IMG/VR virus record: IMGVR_UViG_3300025921_000072
Coordinates: 1-21,617 of that record
Strand: one strand, 5' to 3'
Length of the DNA: 21,617 nt
DNA from: a virus
Shown here: positions 15,352-21,609 of the stretch, in pieces
How the letters are laid out: each line of letters opens with the position of its first letter
Numbering within the stretch: the stretch's first letter is position 1
Notes under the pieces: model-generated
The model's database searches: none
Told to the model about the DNA's origin: nothing
Seen by the model: the letters and a program-made list of their open reading frames with translations, nothing else
Program-made: the position numbers and the translations under genes

Positions 15352-15521
15352 CCCCGTTCCTTTGCTTTCAGCGTCTCAAGATCCTCGGCCCCGATCCGCG
15401 CCCTACGGCCCGTGCCGATGGTCGCAATTCCATGCCGAGCCAGCGCCCGCGTCAATGTCCGGCGCGTCCAGCCCATGTGGGCGGCGGCATCCGGTAGAGA
15501 CAGAAGCGTCGGCTCACTCAT
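15180..15521 (-). CDS. Excisionase-like helix-turn-helix DNA-binding protein
   Basis: The first 55 residues after the ATG at 15521 (LLSLPDAAAHMGWTRRTLTR, then HGIATIGTGRRARIGAEDL) form a MerR/excisionase-type winged helix-turn-helix that ends in a helix. Such proteins set the direction of the integrase and can repress it. The rest of the 113-residue frame, about 57 residues, is read out of frame through the start of the integrase gene and has no fold-like features. HTH genes overlapping the start of an integrase are common in alphaproteobacterial prophages. An upstream in-frame Met (15587) lacks a ribosome binding site and would overlap the HNH gene; 15521 has a weak GGGA at 9 bases. Confidence 0.65.
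   Translation of the reverse strand: MSEPTLLSLPDAAAHMGWTRRTLTRALARHGIATIGTGRRARIGAEDLETLKAKERGCSSTRQEPARATGPMLSAPTSMDGKLKKYWKRRLGQMQRERPTTSSRASMVALPTR
15357..15363 (-). promoter_or_regulatory. Ribosome binding site of the integrase gene
   Basis: AAAGGAA on the - strand lies 5 bases (AAAGG core: 7) before the ATG at 15351. It is inside the coding frame of the overlapping HTH gene and decides that the integrase starts here, with its full arm-binding domain, rather than at a later Met. Confidence 0.5.
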
Positions 15522-15553
15522 TACACAGGTCCCTGAGTTGGAGTTTGAAGGGG

Positions 15554-16027
15554 CTACGCGCCCGATGACGGGTGGCCGGTAAGCCATCCATAAGATCGGC
15601 CGCCTCGAATATCGGCAATGGAAGCTTGGCTGACTCCATAGTCGCTTGAGACCAAAGCCCTAGGTCTTTTGTCCGCGTATATTTTGAGAACTTCTTCGGC
15701 CTTCAGTTTCCTATTGCCTCGCTGCTTGCGCGCGCGGTCTAGGGAATTGTCGGCGTCGGTTCCGAGGAACAGGTGATTGACGTTGACGCAGCAGGGGACG
15801 TCGCACTTGTGGCAAACGAGCAGTCCCGCTGGGATCGGCCCTTTCGCCAGCGCCCACGCGACTCGATGGGCAGCGTAGGTTTTGCCTTCCCAAAATATTT
15901 TCCCGTGACCGATGCCATGGACGCTGCCGGTCCAGAGGAGGCAGCCACTATTGGGCTCCGGCATTGAGTAGAATTCCAGACGCTGCCCGAGCGTCCAATT
16001 TCTCGTTTCATTGTTCGCGTGGGCCAT
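15554..16027 (-). CDS. HNH endonuclease, homing type (first copy)
   Basis: A 157-residue protein. Residues about 27-95 carry the zinc-containing HNH domain seen in I-HmuI-like and phage homing endonucleases: GCLLWTG, KTYAAHRVAW, then VCHKCDVPCCVNVNHLFLGT, giving Cys72, His73, Cys75, Cys79/80, His85 and Asn94. Residues about 107-146 look like a small helix-turn-helix DNA-binding tail (EEVLKIYADK, VSQASIADIRGG). It would nick or cut specific DNA and spread its own gene. A very strong AAGGAGT site precedes the ATG by 6 bases. Its DNA is less GC-rich than its neighbours, in line with recent arrival, and its start and stop do not overlap the operon genes, unlike the rest. Confidence 0.88.
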   Translation of the reverse strand: MAHANNETRNWTLGQRLEFYSMPEPNSGCLLWTGSVHGIGHGKIFWEGKTYAAHRVAWALAKGPIPAGLLVCHKCDVPCCVNVNHLFLGTDADNSLDRARKQRGNRKLKAEEVLKIYADKRPRALVSSDYGVSQASIADIRGGRSYGWLTGHPSSGA

Positions 16028-16033
16028 CGCTCT

Positions 16034-16040
16034 ACTCCTT
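16034..16040 (-). promoter_or_regulatory. Strong Shine-Dalgarno of the HNH gene
   Basis: AAGGAGT, 6 bases before the ATG at 16027 on the - strand, the best ribosome binding site in this operon. It fits a self-contained mobile gene that does not rely on translational coupling. Confidence 0.6.
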
Positions 16041-16090
16041 CATCACAGTTATCGGTCGGTGCGGTAGGGAGTCATCGCCCGCGTAGCGCG

Positions 16091-16498
16091 TTATCCCTCC
16101 GATGCAGGCGCGGAGGAGGTGAGGGACAGAAGAGCGCGACAGGCTTCTGCAGCGAAATCAAATGCTGTGTCGGTCGATGCTTCGACATCTCCGTCGTACC
16201 AGCCAAGGTAGAGCCTCGCCGCTTGCAGGGCGTCGCTGCTCGCCGCCTCCACCACCTCCGCCTCTACAGCAGCAGGGCGAGCAGCCTTTCGGAGAAGTGT
16301 TTGCGCGTCATCGATATCCTGAAGCGCCTGCGGGAAGCCGAACTGACTTGACCAGTTTGGAGAACGACCAGTGATAAGGTAGTAGGCTTGACTGAAAGCT
16401 TCCTCAGCCTCGTCCCGTTCTTTCAGAGTCTCCTCTAGTTGTCGCTCAACTTTGGTCATTTCGCTCAACCCCGTCTCCCGCTCAAGATTATCCGTCAT
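16091..16498 (-). CDS. Small phage protein of unknown function (135 residues)
   Basis: The ATG at 16498 overlaps the stop of the preceding gene (ATGA). The N-terminal 45 residues are charged and helical (KVERQLEETLKERDEAEEAF), probably a coiled coil. The middle has the pattern ITGRSPNWSSQFGFPQAL, which I recognise from small proteins of phages but cannot give a function. The C-terminus is helical and acidic. No catalytic motif, signal peptide or membrane span is visible. Context is an early operon between HNH nucleases, so it may be a DNA-metabolism accessory or a host-takeover protein, but this is a guess. Confidence 0.7.
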   Translation of the reverse strand: MTDNLERETGLSEMTKVERQLEETLKERDEAEEAFSQAYYLITGRSPNWSSQFGFPQALQDIDDAQTLLRKAARPAAVEAEVVEAASSDALQAARLYLGWYDGDVEASTDTAFDFAAEACRALLSLTSSAPASEG

Positions 16499-16692
16499 GG
16501 CCGGAGCCCTTCTACAGTGTGGAAACATTCGCGCAGCGGGCCGTCTTCCGTGTCGTGGGTGAGGCCGTCGCATCGCAGCCAGCCATCGCTCTCGACCTGG
16601 AGATAGCCACCGCAGTTGGGATCGGGGCACCGGCGCGAGACAAACCGGCCGCCAGCGGCGCGGATCACCTTGGGTTCGACAGCGGCCGTCAT
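16495..16692 (-). CDS. Small zinc-ribbon-like protein (65 residues)
   Basis: The frame begins at an ATG overlapping the previous stop (ATGA), behind an AGGGAAG site, and ends in another ATGA overlap. Four cysteines (Cys22, Cys27, Cys41 and Cys56; RRCPDPNCGG, WLRCDG, RECFH) with a CxxxxC pair suggest a small zinc-binding fold. Similar short Cys-rich proteins occur in early operons of many phages. A DNA or protein-binding role is possible; nothing more can be read. Confidence 0.65.
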   Translation of the reverse strand: MTAAVEPKVIRAAGGRFVSRRCPDPNCGGYLQVESDGWLRCDGLTHDTEDGPLRECFHTVEGLRP

Positions 16693-16907
16693 GTCTTCCC
16701 TGCCTTCTTGGGGGTGTCGATGGTGAGGGTGGCGCGGACGAAAGGCGGCGCGTGCATGCCGAAGTTCGGCCGTGCGCCACCAGTCAGGACCGTTAAAATG
16801 CGCGGGTTGGCGTTTAGAAAATTCTTGCACAATGGGCGCGGGCGCGTGCTTCCCATCTGCACCCACACCTTGAACGTCCGCTCCCGCTTTACTGTCTTAC
16901 GTTTCAT
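16689..16907 (-). CDS. Small basic protein of unknown function (72 residues)
   Basis: A frame with ATGA overlaps at both ends. The N-terminus is strongly basic (MKRKTVKRERTFKVW), and the C-terminus is FVRATLTIDTPKKAGKT. There is an AGGG about 8 bases before the ATG. The overlaps and the even spacing in the operon support it as real. It matches no family I can name; the composition would suit a nucleic-acid-binding peptide. Confidence 0.55.
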   Translation of the reverse strand: MKRKTVKRERTFKVWVQMGSTRPRPLCKNFLNANPRILTVLTGGARPNFGMHAPPFVRATLTIDTPKKAGKT

Positions 16908-17344
16908 GGGGTGCCCTGACCTTTGCTCGAATCTACTGACGCGCCATCAGTGAGAAGCGCAGCGCGGGCGCGGAGAGCGGCGGCGCACCGGGCCATCGGT
17001 TCGGTCCTGGCACGCGCGACAAATCCGTCGGCGGGTGCTTTCCTCCGGCAAACGAGGACTTCCGCCTTGAACAGCGACGGGTCAGGTCCTTCGCCATCGT
17101 GCCCGGAGCGCCAGAACACGTCATCGCCGGGAGGCACGAGCGTCACGGCAGCGTCGAGGCTGGTGTCCGGGCGAGGCATTGACGACCAGACGCCAACGCC
17201 ATCCTTGCGCCACTCCCAGCCCAGCTTCTCGCCTCGGAATAGTGTCTGATGCCCGGCTGCGACCAAGATGGCGGACGCCAGATAAGGATTTGGTTCCTCG
17301 GTTTCGCACCGGGCGGCGACCGCCAGGATTTCCTCGGGGGTCAT
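16904..17344 (-). CDS. Conserved-type phage protein of unknown function (146 residues)
   Basis: The start at 17344 is chosen because its ATG overlaps the stop of the HNH gene (ATGA); the longer frame upstream reads through that gene. The N-terminus TPEEILAVAARCETEEPN is helical. A middle motif SLDAAVTLVPPGDDVFW and a C-terminal ARTEPMARCAAALRARAAL motif are a combination I have seen in short uncharacterised proteins of alphaproteobacterial prophages. No catalytic residues can be named. It sits between an HNH gene and small unknowns. Confidence 0.68.
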   Translation of the reverse strand: MTPEEILAVAARCETEEPNPYLASAILVAAGHQTLFRGEKLGWEWRKDGVGVWSSMPRPDTSLDAAVTLVPPGDDVFWRSGHDGEGPDPSLFKAEVLVCRRKAPADGFVARARTEPMARCAAALRARAALLTDGASVDSSKGQGTP

Positions 17345-17889
17345 GCGTTGCCCCATTGTGCGCCCCGGCGGATGCGCTGGATGGTCGTGCGGTGGACGCC
17401 GTACATGAGAGCCAGATGTTTGGTGAGCATGTAGCTTTCCCGGATCGTAGCGACCTGGGCGGCGGACAGGACGGCCTTGGGGTTGTTTTCGCCCTTGGCC
17501 CAATCGTTCATCTTGCCAGCCTCGATGCCATTGAGGCGGTGACGTTCAGGCTGCGTCGCGCCGAACGACCGCCGCCGTTCCCGCATATCGCGCATGTTGC
17601 TGGCGTGCGTTCCTTCGTAGAGATGATTCGGATTGAAGCACGGCGGATTATCGCAGTCGTGACAGGCCATCATCTGGGGCTTGAGTGGTCGGCCCAGTTT
17701 GCGCGCCAGCATTAGACGGCTGACAAGATGCAGCTTGCCGTCGATCCAGACGCGACCCTTGTTGCCTGTGCGAAACGGCCAACAGGCACTCTTGCCGAAC
17801 TTGCGCTCCGCTTCATCCGCCAGCTTCAGGAGCGTGTCGTCTGAAGTCTGCTTTAACTGCCGCCCCTGCGGCGAGCTATCGTCGGTCAT
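17341..17889 (-). CDS. HNH endonuclease, homing type (second copy)
   Basis: A 182-residue protein starting at an ATGA overlap with the Ref-like gene. An N-terminal helical part (residues 1-35) is followed by the HNH core: CWPFRTGNKGRVWIDGK, then MACHDCDNPPCFNPNHLYEG, giving Cys76, His77, Cys79, Cys84, His89 and Asn98. The C-terminal 45 residues (LSAAQVATIRESYMLTKHLA, GVHRTTIQRIRRG) form a helix-turn-helix. The same layout of zinc-type HNH core and HTH tail as in the gene at 15554, with similar key motifs, suggests a related homing endonuclease, but this one is fitted into the operon with overlapping ends. Confidence 0.85.
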   Translation of the reverse strand: MTDDSSPQGRQLKQTSDDTLLKLADEAERKFGKSACWPFRTGNKGRVWIDGKLHLVSRLMLARKLGRPLKPQMMACHDCDNPPCFNPNHLYEGTHASNMRDMRERRRSFGATQPERHRLNGIEAGKMNDWAKGENNPKAVLSAAQVATIRESYMLTKHLALMYGVHRTTIQRIRRGAQWGNA

Positions 17890-18311
17890 GCCGCGCTCCG
17901 TTCACAATGCAGCTTCACAAACGCCCGCGCCTCGTCCCGCTCAGGATCTCGGCAGCCGGCGAGAACCGACAGGATCATGCCGTAGGGGTCGATGCCCTGG
18001 GACCGCCACCAGCGGGCCTCATCGCCTGTTCTGTGCAAGGCGTCGGGTGCGATCGTGTGGTGCCACTGGCACAGCGGCAGGCACAGCAGGTCGGATATCC
18101 GCTTGCCTGTCGTGCGCGGGAAAAGGCCCTTGGGATGGTGCGCCTCGGTCGGGTGCTGCTGGTGGCCGTTGAAGCAGCACAGGCACGGCCGGGACCGGAT
18201 ATGGACCAGCCACGCGGCGTTGCGTGTCGGCCCCTTGTCGTCCAAGCGGCGGGTGGTGGCCTTCGGGATGAACGACTCTGGCCGAGTGAAGGGCTTCTTG
18301 CGGGCGAGCAT
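17886..18311 (-). CDS. Ref/DUF968-like HNH nuclease
   Basis: A 141-residue protein with an ATGA overlap to the ATPase gene. The pattern is that of Ref-type and DUF968 phage HNH proteins: HIRSRPCLCC (Cys43, Cys46), PTEAHH (His58, His59), GKRISDLLCLPLCQWHH (Cys77, Cys81, His84, His85), and a helical C-terminus. P1 Ref is a RecA-dependent nuclease that enhances recombination. Here the gene sits right after an exonuclease and a RecA-fold ATPase, so a role in recombination or in processing strand-exchange intermediates is likely. It lacks the long disordered N-terminus of P1 Ref. Whether it needs RecA is not shown. Confidence 0.78.
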   Translation of the reverse strand: MLARKKPFTRPESFIPKATTRRLDDKGPTRNAAWLVHIRSRPCLCCFNGHQQHPTEAHHPKGLFPRTTGKRISDLLCLPLCQWHHTIAPDALHRTGDEARWWRSQGIDPYGMILSVLAGCRDPERDEARAFVKLHCERSAA

Positions 18312-19258
18312 CAGGCCGCCTGCTTTGCCGGCGTGAAGGCGTCATCCAGCGGGTCGGCCTCGCTGCCGATCGTTGCGGGGGCCTTCTCGGCTTCGTCGGC
18401 GTCGGCCTGGTTGGCGATCATCTTCAGTTCCTCGATCATCGAGGCGAGGCGCTGGCGCTGGGTCTTGGTGAGCTCGGTTTCCCACCAAGCGCGCATCTTC
18501 ACACTGCCCTCGGCGGCCTTGTCGCGGGCGTTGCGCTTCAGATCCTCGATCTCGCGGTTGACGGCCACGCCGCCAGCGACCCATTCCGCGATCTTCGTCC
18601 CGGTCTCGATGCCGAGCGGCTTGTCGAGCGGGATGGCCGCCACGATGTCCTCCGGGGCCTTGATCGGCACGACGGGCGCGTGGGTCTCGGGCGAGAGCTG
18701 TACGCCCACGGTCATCTCGAAGATGAAGTTCTTCTCCATGATCGGCGTGAGGCCCTGGCTGACGATCTCGGTCTTGCTGCCGTTGCGGACCTGGACGTAC
18801 TTCTCCTTGGCTCGCAGGCAGAAGATCACATGCACGGGAGAGCGCAGGAGATTGTTCATCATGCGCTTGTAGGCGATCTTGGGGGCCTTCCACTTCGCCA
18901 GCCCCTTGTCGTCGCTGCTGTCGGCCTGGTCGAGCGTGCCGCCTTCGCCTTCCCAGACGTGGGACATGCTGTCGATGACGATCACGTCGGCGCCGGCCTT
19001 CTCGGCCGACAGCATCGCCTCGGTGTAGCGCTGGGCCGTGAACGGCGGCTGAAAGTCGATATGCTGCCAGCCGCCCACCATGCTGGCGTAGAACTTCGCG
19101 CGCCCGTTCTCGGTGTCGATGACCACGATCTTGCCCTTGGGGCCGACCAGCCCGCGAGCGACCAGCAGGGCCGAATAGGTCTTGCCGGAACCGGACGGCC
19201 CCCACAGGCCGATCAGCGCCGGGGTGGCTTCGCGTACAGCATCTTTCACAACGAACAT
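18311..19258 (-). CDS. Sak4/RecA-fold AAA-family ATPase, phage recombinase-associated
   Basis: A 315-residue ATPase with Walker A (GPSGSGKT, Lys26) and Walker B (ADVIVIDSMSH, Asp96), followed by a RecA-like core up to about residue 215 (VHVIFCLRAKEKY). It resembles Sak4-type single-strand annealing ATPases and other short RecA-fold proteins that phages pair with an exonuclease. The C-terminal 95 residues are helical, and the end is acidic (SEADPLDDAFTPAKQAA). The start has an AGGAGAG site at 19263-19269 which overlaps the stop codon of the exonuclease gene. In the cell it should bind ssDNA made by that exonuclease and drive pairing; no SSB gene is visible in the window. Confidence 0.82.
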   Translation of the reverse strand: MFVVKDAVREATPALIGLWGPSGSGKTYSALLVARGLVGPKGKIVVIDTENGRAKFYASMVGGWQHIDFQPPFTAQRYTEAMLSAEKAGADVIVIDSMSHVWEGEGGTLDQADSSDDKGLAKWKAPKIAYKRMMNNLLRSPVHVIFCLRAKEKYVQVRNGSKTEIVSQGLTPIMEKNFIFEMTVGVQLSPETHAPVVPIKAPEDIVAAIPLDKPLGIETGTKIAEWVAGGVAVNREIEDLKRNARDKAAEGSVKMRAWWETELTKTQRQRLASMIEELKMIANQADADEAEKAPATIGSEADPLDDAFTPAKQAA

Positions 19259-19267
19259 GGCTCTCTC

Positions 19268-20422
19268 CTAGTCCAAGGCCCAAAGCGGGAAGTCAGCATC
19301 GAGGAAAGGCCGGATCGGCTGCGGGTCGATCCACGGTGTGTCGGTGCCGTAGTGCTCCAGGCACTCGCGGTACTTGGTGACGGCCTGCCGGAACATCGCA
19401 TGGCCTTTCGCCCAGTAGAGGTTCTCGTCGCCCCGCGCGGCCTCGCGCTGCTTGAACTCGCGGACCCGCACGTTCGGCACGTCGCCGGTTTCGAGGAACA
19501 TGAACACGAAAGTATGCGGGCCGGGTGCGGCGAAGGCTTTCAGCCACTCGGTCGAGGGCGGGTTGCCGAACACGATCTTGCCGCCCAGCTTGTTGAGCAT
19601 CGCCTTGGCGGCTTCGATGGCGTCCAGCCGCACGACGGCATCGACGAAATACTTGTTGTTCGCCACCGTGCCGGAAACCGCGGCATCGACGGTCTTGCCG
19701 AACGGGTTGGTGAAGGTCTTGAGCTCGACCGCGGCGCGCACCTTCAGGTAGTCGATGCGGGCCTTCATCGGCACACCGGTTTCCTTGTCGATGTAGAAGA
19801 TGGACACTTCGCAGTAGCCGCCGCGCAGGGCCTTCTCGGTGCCGGGGTGCATCTCGACGATGCGGGCCTGGCGCTGGATGTCGTCGGCCAGCCGCTGCTT
19901 GATGATCGTCTTGCCGGCGGCGACGGCTTCCTCCTGAAAGTTCAGCATGATCTCGGGCCACAAGACGGCGCTGGAATCGGCCTCGCGGATGCGCTCGCAC
20001 AGCTTGGCGATCGATCCGCCGACCGGCAGGCCCAGATCCTTGCAACGCGCCTTCAGAGCCTCGCCACCGTCGATGGCATCGGGATAGTCGGCGATCTGCG
20101 GCGCCACGGCGTACCGTTCGGAGAAGGCGTCGATGCCTTCCAGCAGCCGGGCGTGAAACGCCTTGCCGCGCTCCTTGGCCTCGCTCGGATCGTCGGTGCG
20201 CGCCGCGTTGAACGGCGAGTGCATCCAGAACGTGAGGGGCGAGACGTGCACGTCCTTGATGCCGGACGCCGAGAGCGACGGGTCCTCGTGGTACTCATCC
20301 TCGGGCATCCCGAAGTAGATGCCGGGGGCATGGGCGCCGATGGCGGGCAGCGGCTTCCGCGCCGCGCTGCCGGGCATCGCGTCGAGGATGTCGCCCACGG
20401 TGCCGATCCGGGTATCAGGCAT
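19268..20422 (-). CDS. RecE/PD-(D/E)XK exonuclease with SAP-like insert
   Basis: A 384-residue nuclease. The N-terminus has the RecE-type signature YHEDPSLSASGIKDVHVSP (residues about 44-62) and RGKAFHARLLEG with His90. Later come GGYCEVSIFY (Glu205), KARIDYLKV (Asp224) and VELKT (Glu233, Lys235): the H..E..D..ExK metal site of the RecB/RecE family. It should resect 5' ends of dsDNA to give the 3' tails used by the ATPase. Between His90 and Glu205, residues about 121-147 (LKARCKDLGLPVGGSIAKLC) resemble a SAP-type DNA-binding helix pair. A clear AGGAG site lies about 9 bases before the ATG. The C-terminus is compact and typical of the family. Confidence 0.88.
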   Translation of the reverse strand: MPDTRIGTVGDILDAMPGSAARKPLPAIGAHAPGIYFGMPEDEYHEDPSLSASGIKDVHVSPLTFWMHSPFNAARTDDPSEAKERGKAFHARLLEGIDAFSERYAVAPQIADYPDAIDGGEALKARCKDLGLPVGGSIAKLCERIREADSSAVLWPEIMLNFQEEAVAAGKTIIKQRLADDIQRQARIVEMHPGTEKALRGGYCEVSIFYIDKETGVPMKARIDYLKVRAAVELKTFTNPFGKTVDAAVSGTVANNKYFVDAVVRLDAIEAAKAMLNKLGGKIVFGNPPSTEWLKAFAAPGPHTFVFMFLETGDVPNVRVREFKQREAARGDENLYWAKGHAMFRQAVTKYRECLEHYGTDTPWIDPQPIRPFLDADFPLWALD

Positions 20423-20467
20423 ATCGATCTATCTCCTGTGATGTAGTTAGGGGTGGCCCGCCTTCGG

Positions 20468-20770
20468 TCACCTCGGGCGATTGCGCGGGCGAAGATGAAG
20501 GCCGATGCCGTCAAGACGGTCGCAGATGGTGTCACCGAGAGCGTGGGTGAAGGTCAGAAGAAAGCCGAGAAAAACCACAGCAATGAATCCGCCGGGGAGG
20601 CTCATGCACATAGCGAACACGAAATCCCCCGTAGACTTCACGCCAAGCCAGACGAGCAGGCTATAGACGCCCCAGAGGTACAGGCCGGCGCCGCCAAAGA
20701 ACGTGGCAATGCCCACGACGCTCTCGGTGATTTCCCGGCGGGGTTCGCGCTTGATGTTCGATAGAGCCAT
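20468..20770 (-). CDS. Small two-span membrane protein of unknown function (100 residues)
   Basis: The protein has a basic, soluble N-terminus (MALSNIKREPRRE), a hydrophobic segment (residues about 18-41, VGIATFFGGAGLYLWGVYSL), a second one at about 50-73 (FAMCMSLPGGFIAVVFLGFL) and a basic C-terminus. By the positive-inside rule both ends should be in the cytoplasm. A weak AGAGG site lies 13 bases upstream of the ATG. It does not overlap its neighbours. A role in superinfection exclusion or lysogenic conversion is possible from its size and place, but nothing in the sequence proves it. Confidence 0.65.
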   Translation of the reverse strand: MALSNIKREPRREITESVVGIATFFGGAGLYLWGVYSLLVWLGVKSTGDFVFAMCMSLPGGFIAVVFLGFLLTFTHALGDTICDRLDGIGLHLRPRNRPR

Positions 20771-20824
20771 GTTGGTCGTGTCCTCTCTTGCAAAATGCGA
20801 TGGGTGCGAGCGCAGCGAGCCTGT

Positions 20825-21373
20825 TCAATGAAACGGATCTCTGTTGGCCCACATGCTCGGCGGCGCGGATACGGAGCGGTCGAGCCTGTGAAGATTGGGA
20901 CCGGCCGCCAGTTCACGCGGCAGGCCCAGCGATGCCAGATAGTCCGCCGCATCGGAGGTATCCCGGCCGCCCTGGATGTAGGACGAATGGAATTGAACGT
21001 CGGCGCCTTCACCGAAGCGATGATCGCGAACGCCCACCACCAGCAGCGCACAGGCCGAGTAGCAGAAGCCGTTGACCGTGAGAGAGGCCCCGGCGCGGTT
21101 CAGTTCATCGGCCATGACCTTGGCGGAAATCATGTAGCCTCCCGTCGAGGTGTTGATCGTGAACGCGCGCTGTCCCTGGGCCAGCGCCCGCTCGACCTTG
21201 GCCGACATATCCGGCCCGATCTTGCCGCGCAGTTCGACGGGCTGGGCATGGGCGGCCTCGGTGCACAACAAGCACGCGCCGATCAAGGCGGCGACGCCGA
21301 GCAGTATCCAATCCCGAGCGGTGATCGGATCGGGATCGCGGGAGGGGAAGTCGTCGATGCCGGTGGGCTTCAT
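20825..21373 (-). CDS. Secreted ClpP/crotonase-fold protein, COG3904-like
   Basis: A 182-residue protein with a cytoplasmic lead of about 20 residues, a hydrophobic segment (DWILLGVAALIGACLLCTEA) and an AHA-Q signal peptidase site at about residues 43/44, so the rest should be periplasmic. It has ClpP/SppA-like logic: an INTSTGG turn (about 73-79), a helix, then GFCYSACAL with Ser106 as the candidate nucleophile between two Cys, and VQFHSSY with His129 as candidate base. COG3904 proteins look like this and are host-type periplasmic proteins of unknown role. The ATG overlaps the previous stop. Prohead proteases of this fold occur in phages, but those are not secreted and sit in the head gene cluster. 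Confidence 0.72.
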   Translation of the reverse strand: MKPTGIDDFPSRDPDPITARDWILLGVAALIGACLLCTEAAHAQPVELRGKIGPDMSAKVERALAQGQRAFTINTSTGGYMISAKVMADELNRAGASLTVNGFCYSACALLVVGVRDHRFGEGADVQFHSSYIQGGRDTSDAADYLASLGLPRELAAGPNLHRLDRSVSAPPSMWANRDPFH

Positions 21374-21609
21374 GGCTTGCCTGCCAGTCCGCAGAAGCCG
21401 TCATCGGGCTGGATGCCGACGTTGCTCGGGTGGTACGGCGGCTCGTTCTTGCCCCATTCTTCCGGCGGGTAGGTTCGCCACGCCATGCAGGCAGAGCCGA
21501 TGCAGCGGCATTGGGAGGGATTTTGCTTGTCCGACGCTCCCCTATTGCCACCGATGTAATGGCTATTTGCGAACGGGCACCACTTCGTCTTCGCTTCCTG
21601 TTCGGTCAC
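21370..21609 (-). CDS. Small Cys-rich phage protein (79 residues)
   Basis: The frame ends in an ATGA overlap with the next gene. It has five Cys (11, 34, 36, 41 and 73) in the order KWCPFANS, SQCRCIGSACMAWR and DGFCGLAGKP. I recognise this arrangement from small proteins of alphaproteobacterial phages, where a metal or Fe-S site is likely. A GTG at 21609 is used as start; the frame remains open up to the window edge, so the true start may lie upstream. The function is unknown. Confidence 0.6.
   Translation of the reverse strand: MTEQEAKTKWCPFANSHYIGGNRGASDKQNPSQCRCIGSACMAWRTYPPEEWGKNEPPYHPSNVGIQPDDGFCGLAGKP

Noticed and set aside
14947-15582. 211-codon frame on the + strand
   Set aside because: Antisense to the integrase and HTH genes; composition is shadow-like and no start signal is visible.
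18680-20446. 588-codon open frame on the + strand
   Set aside because: It is antisense to the ATPase and exonuclease genes, both of which have clear catalytic motifs; the frame itself has none.
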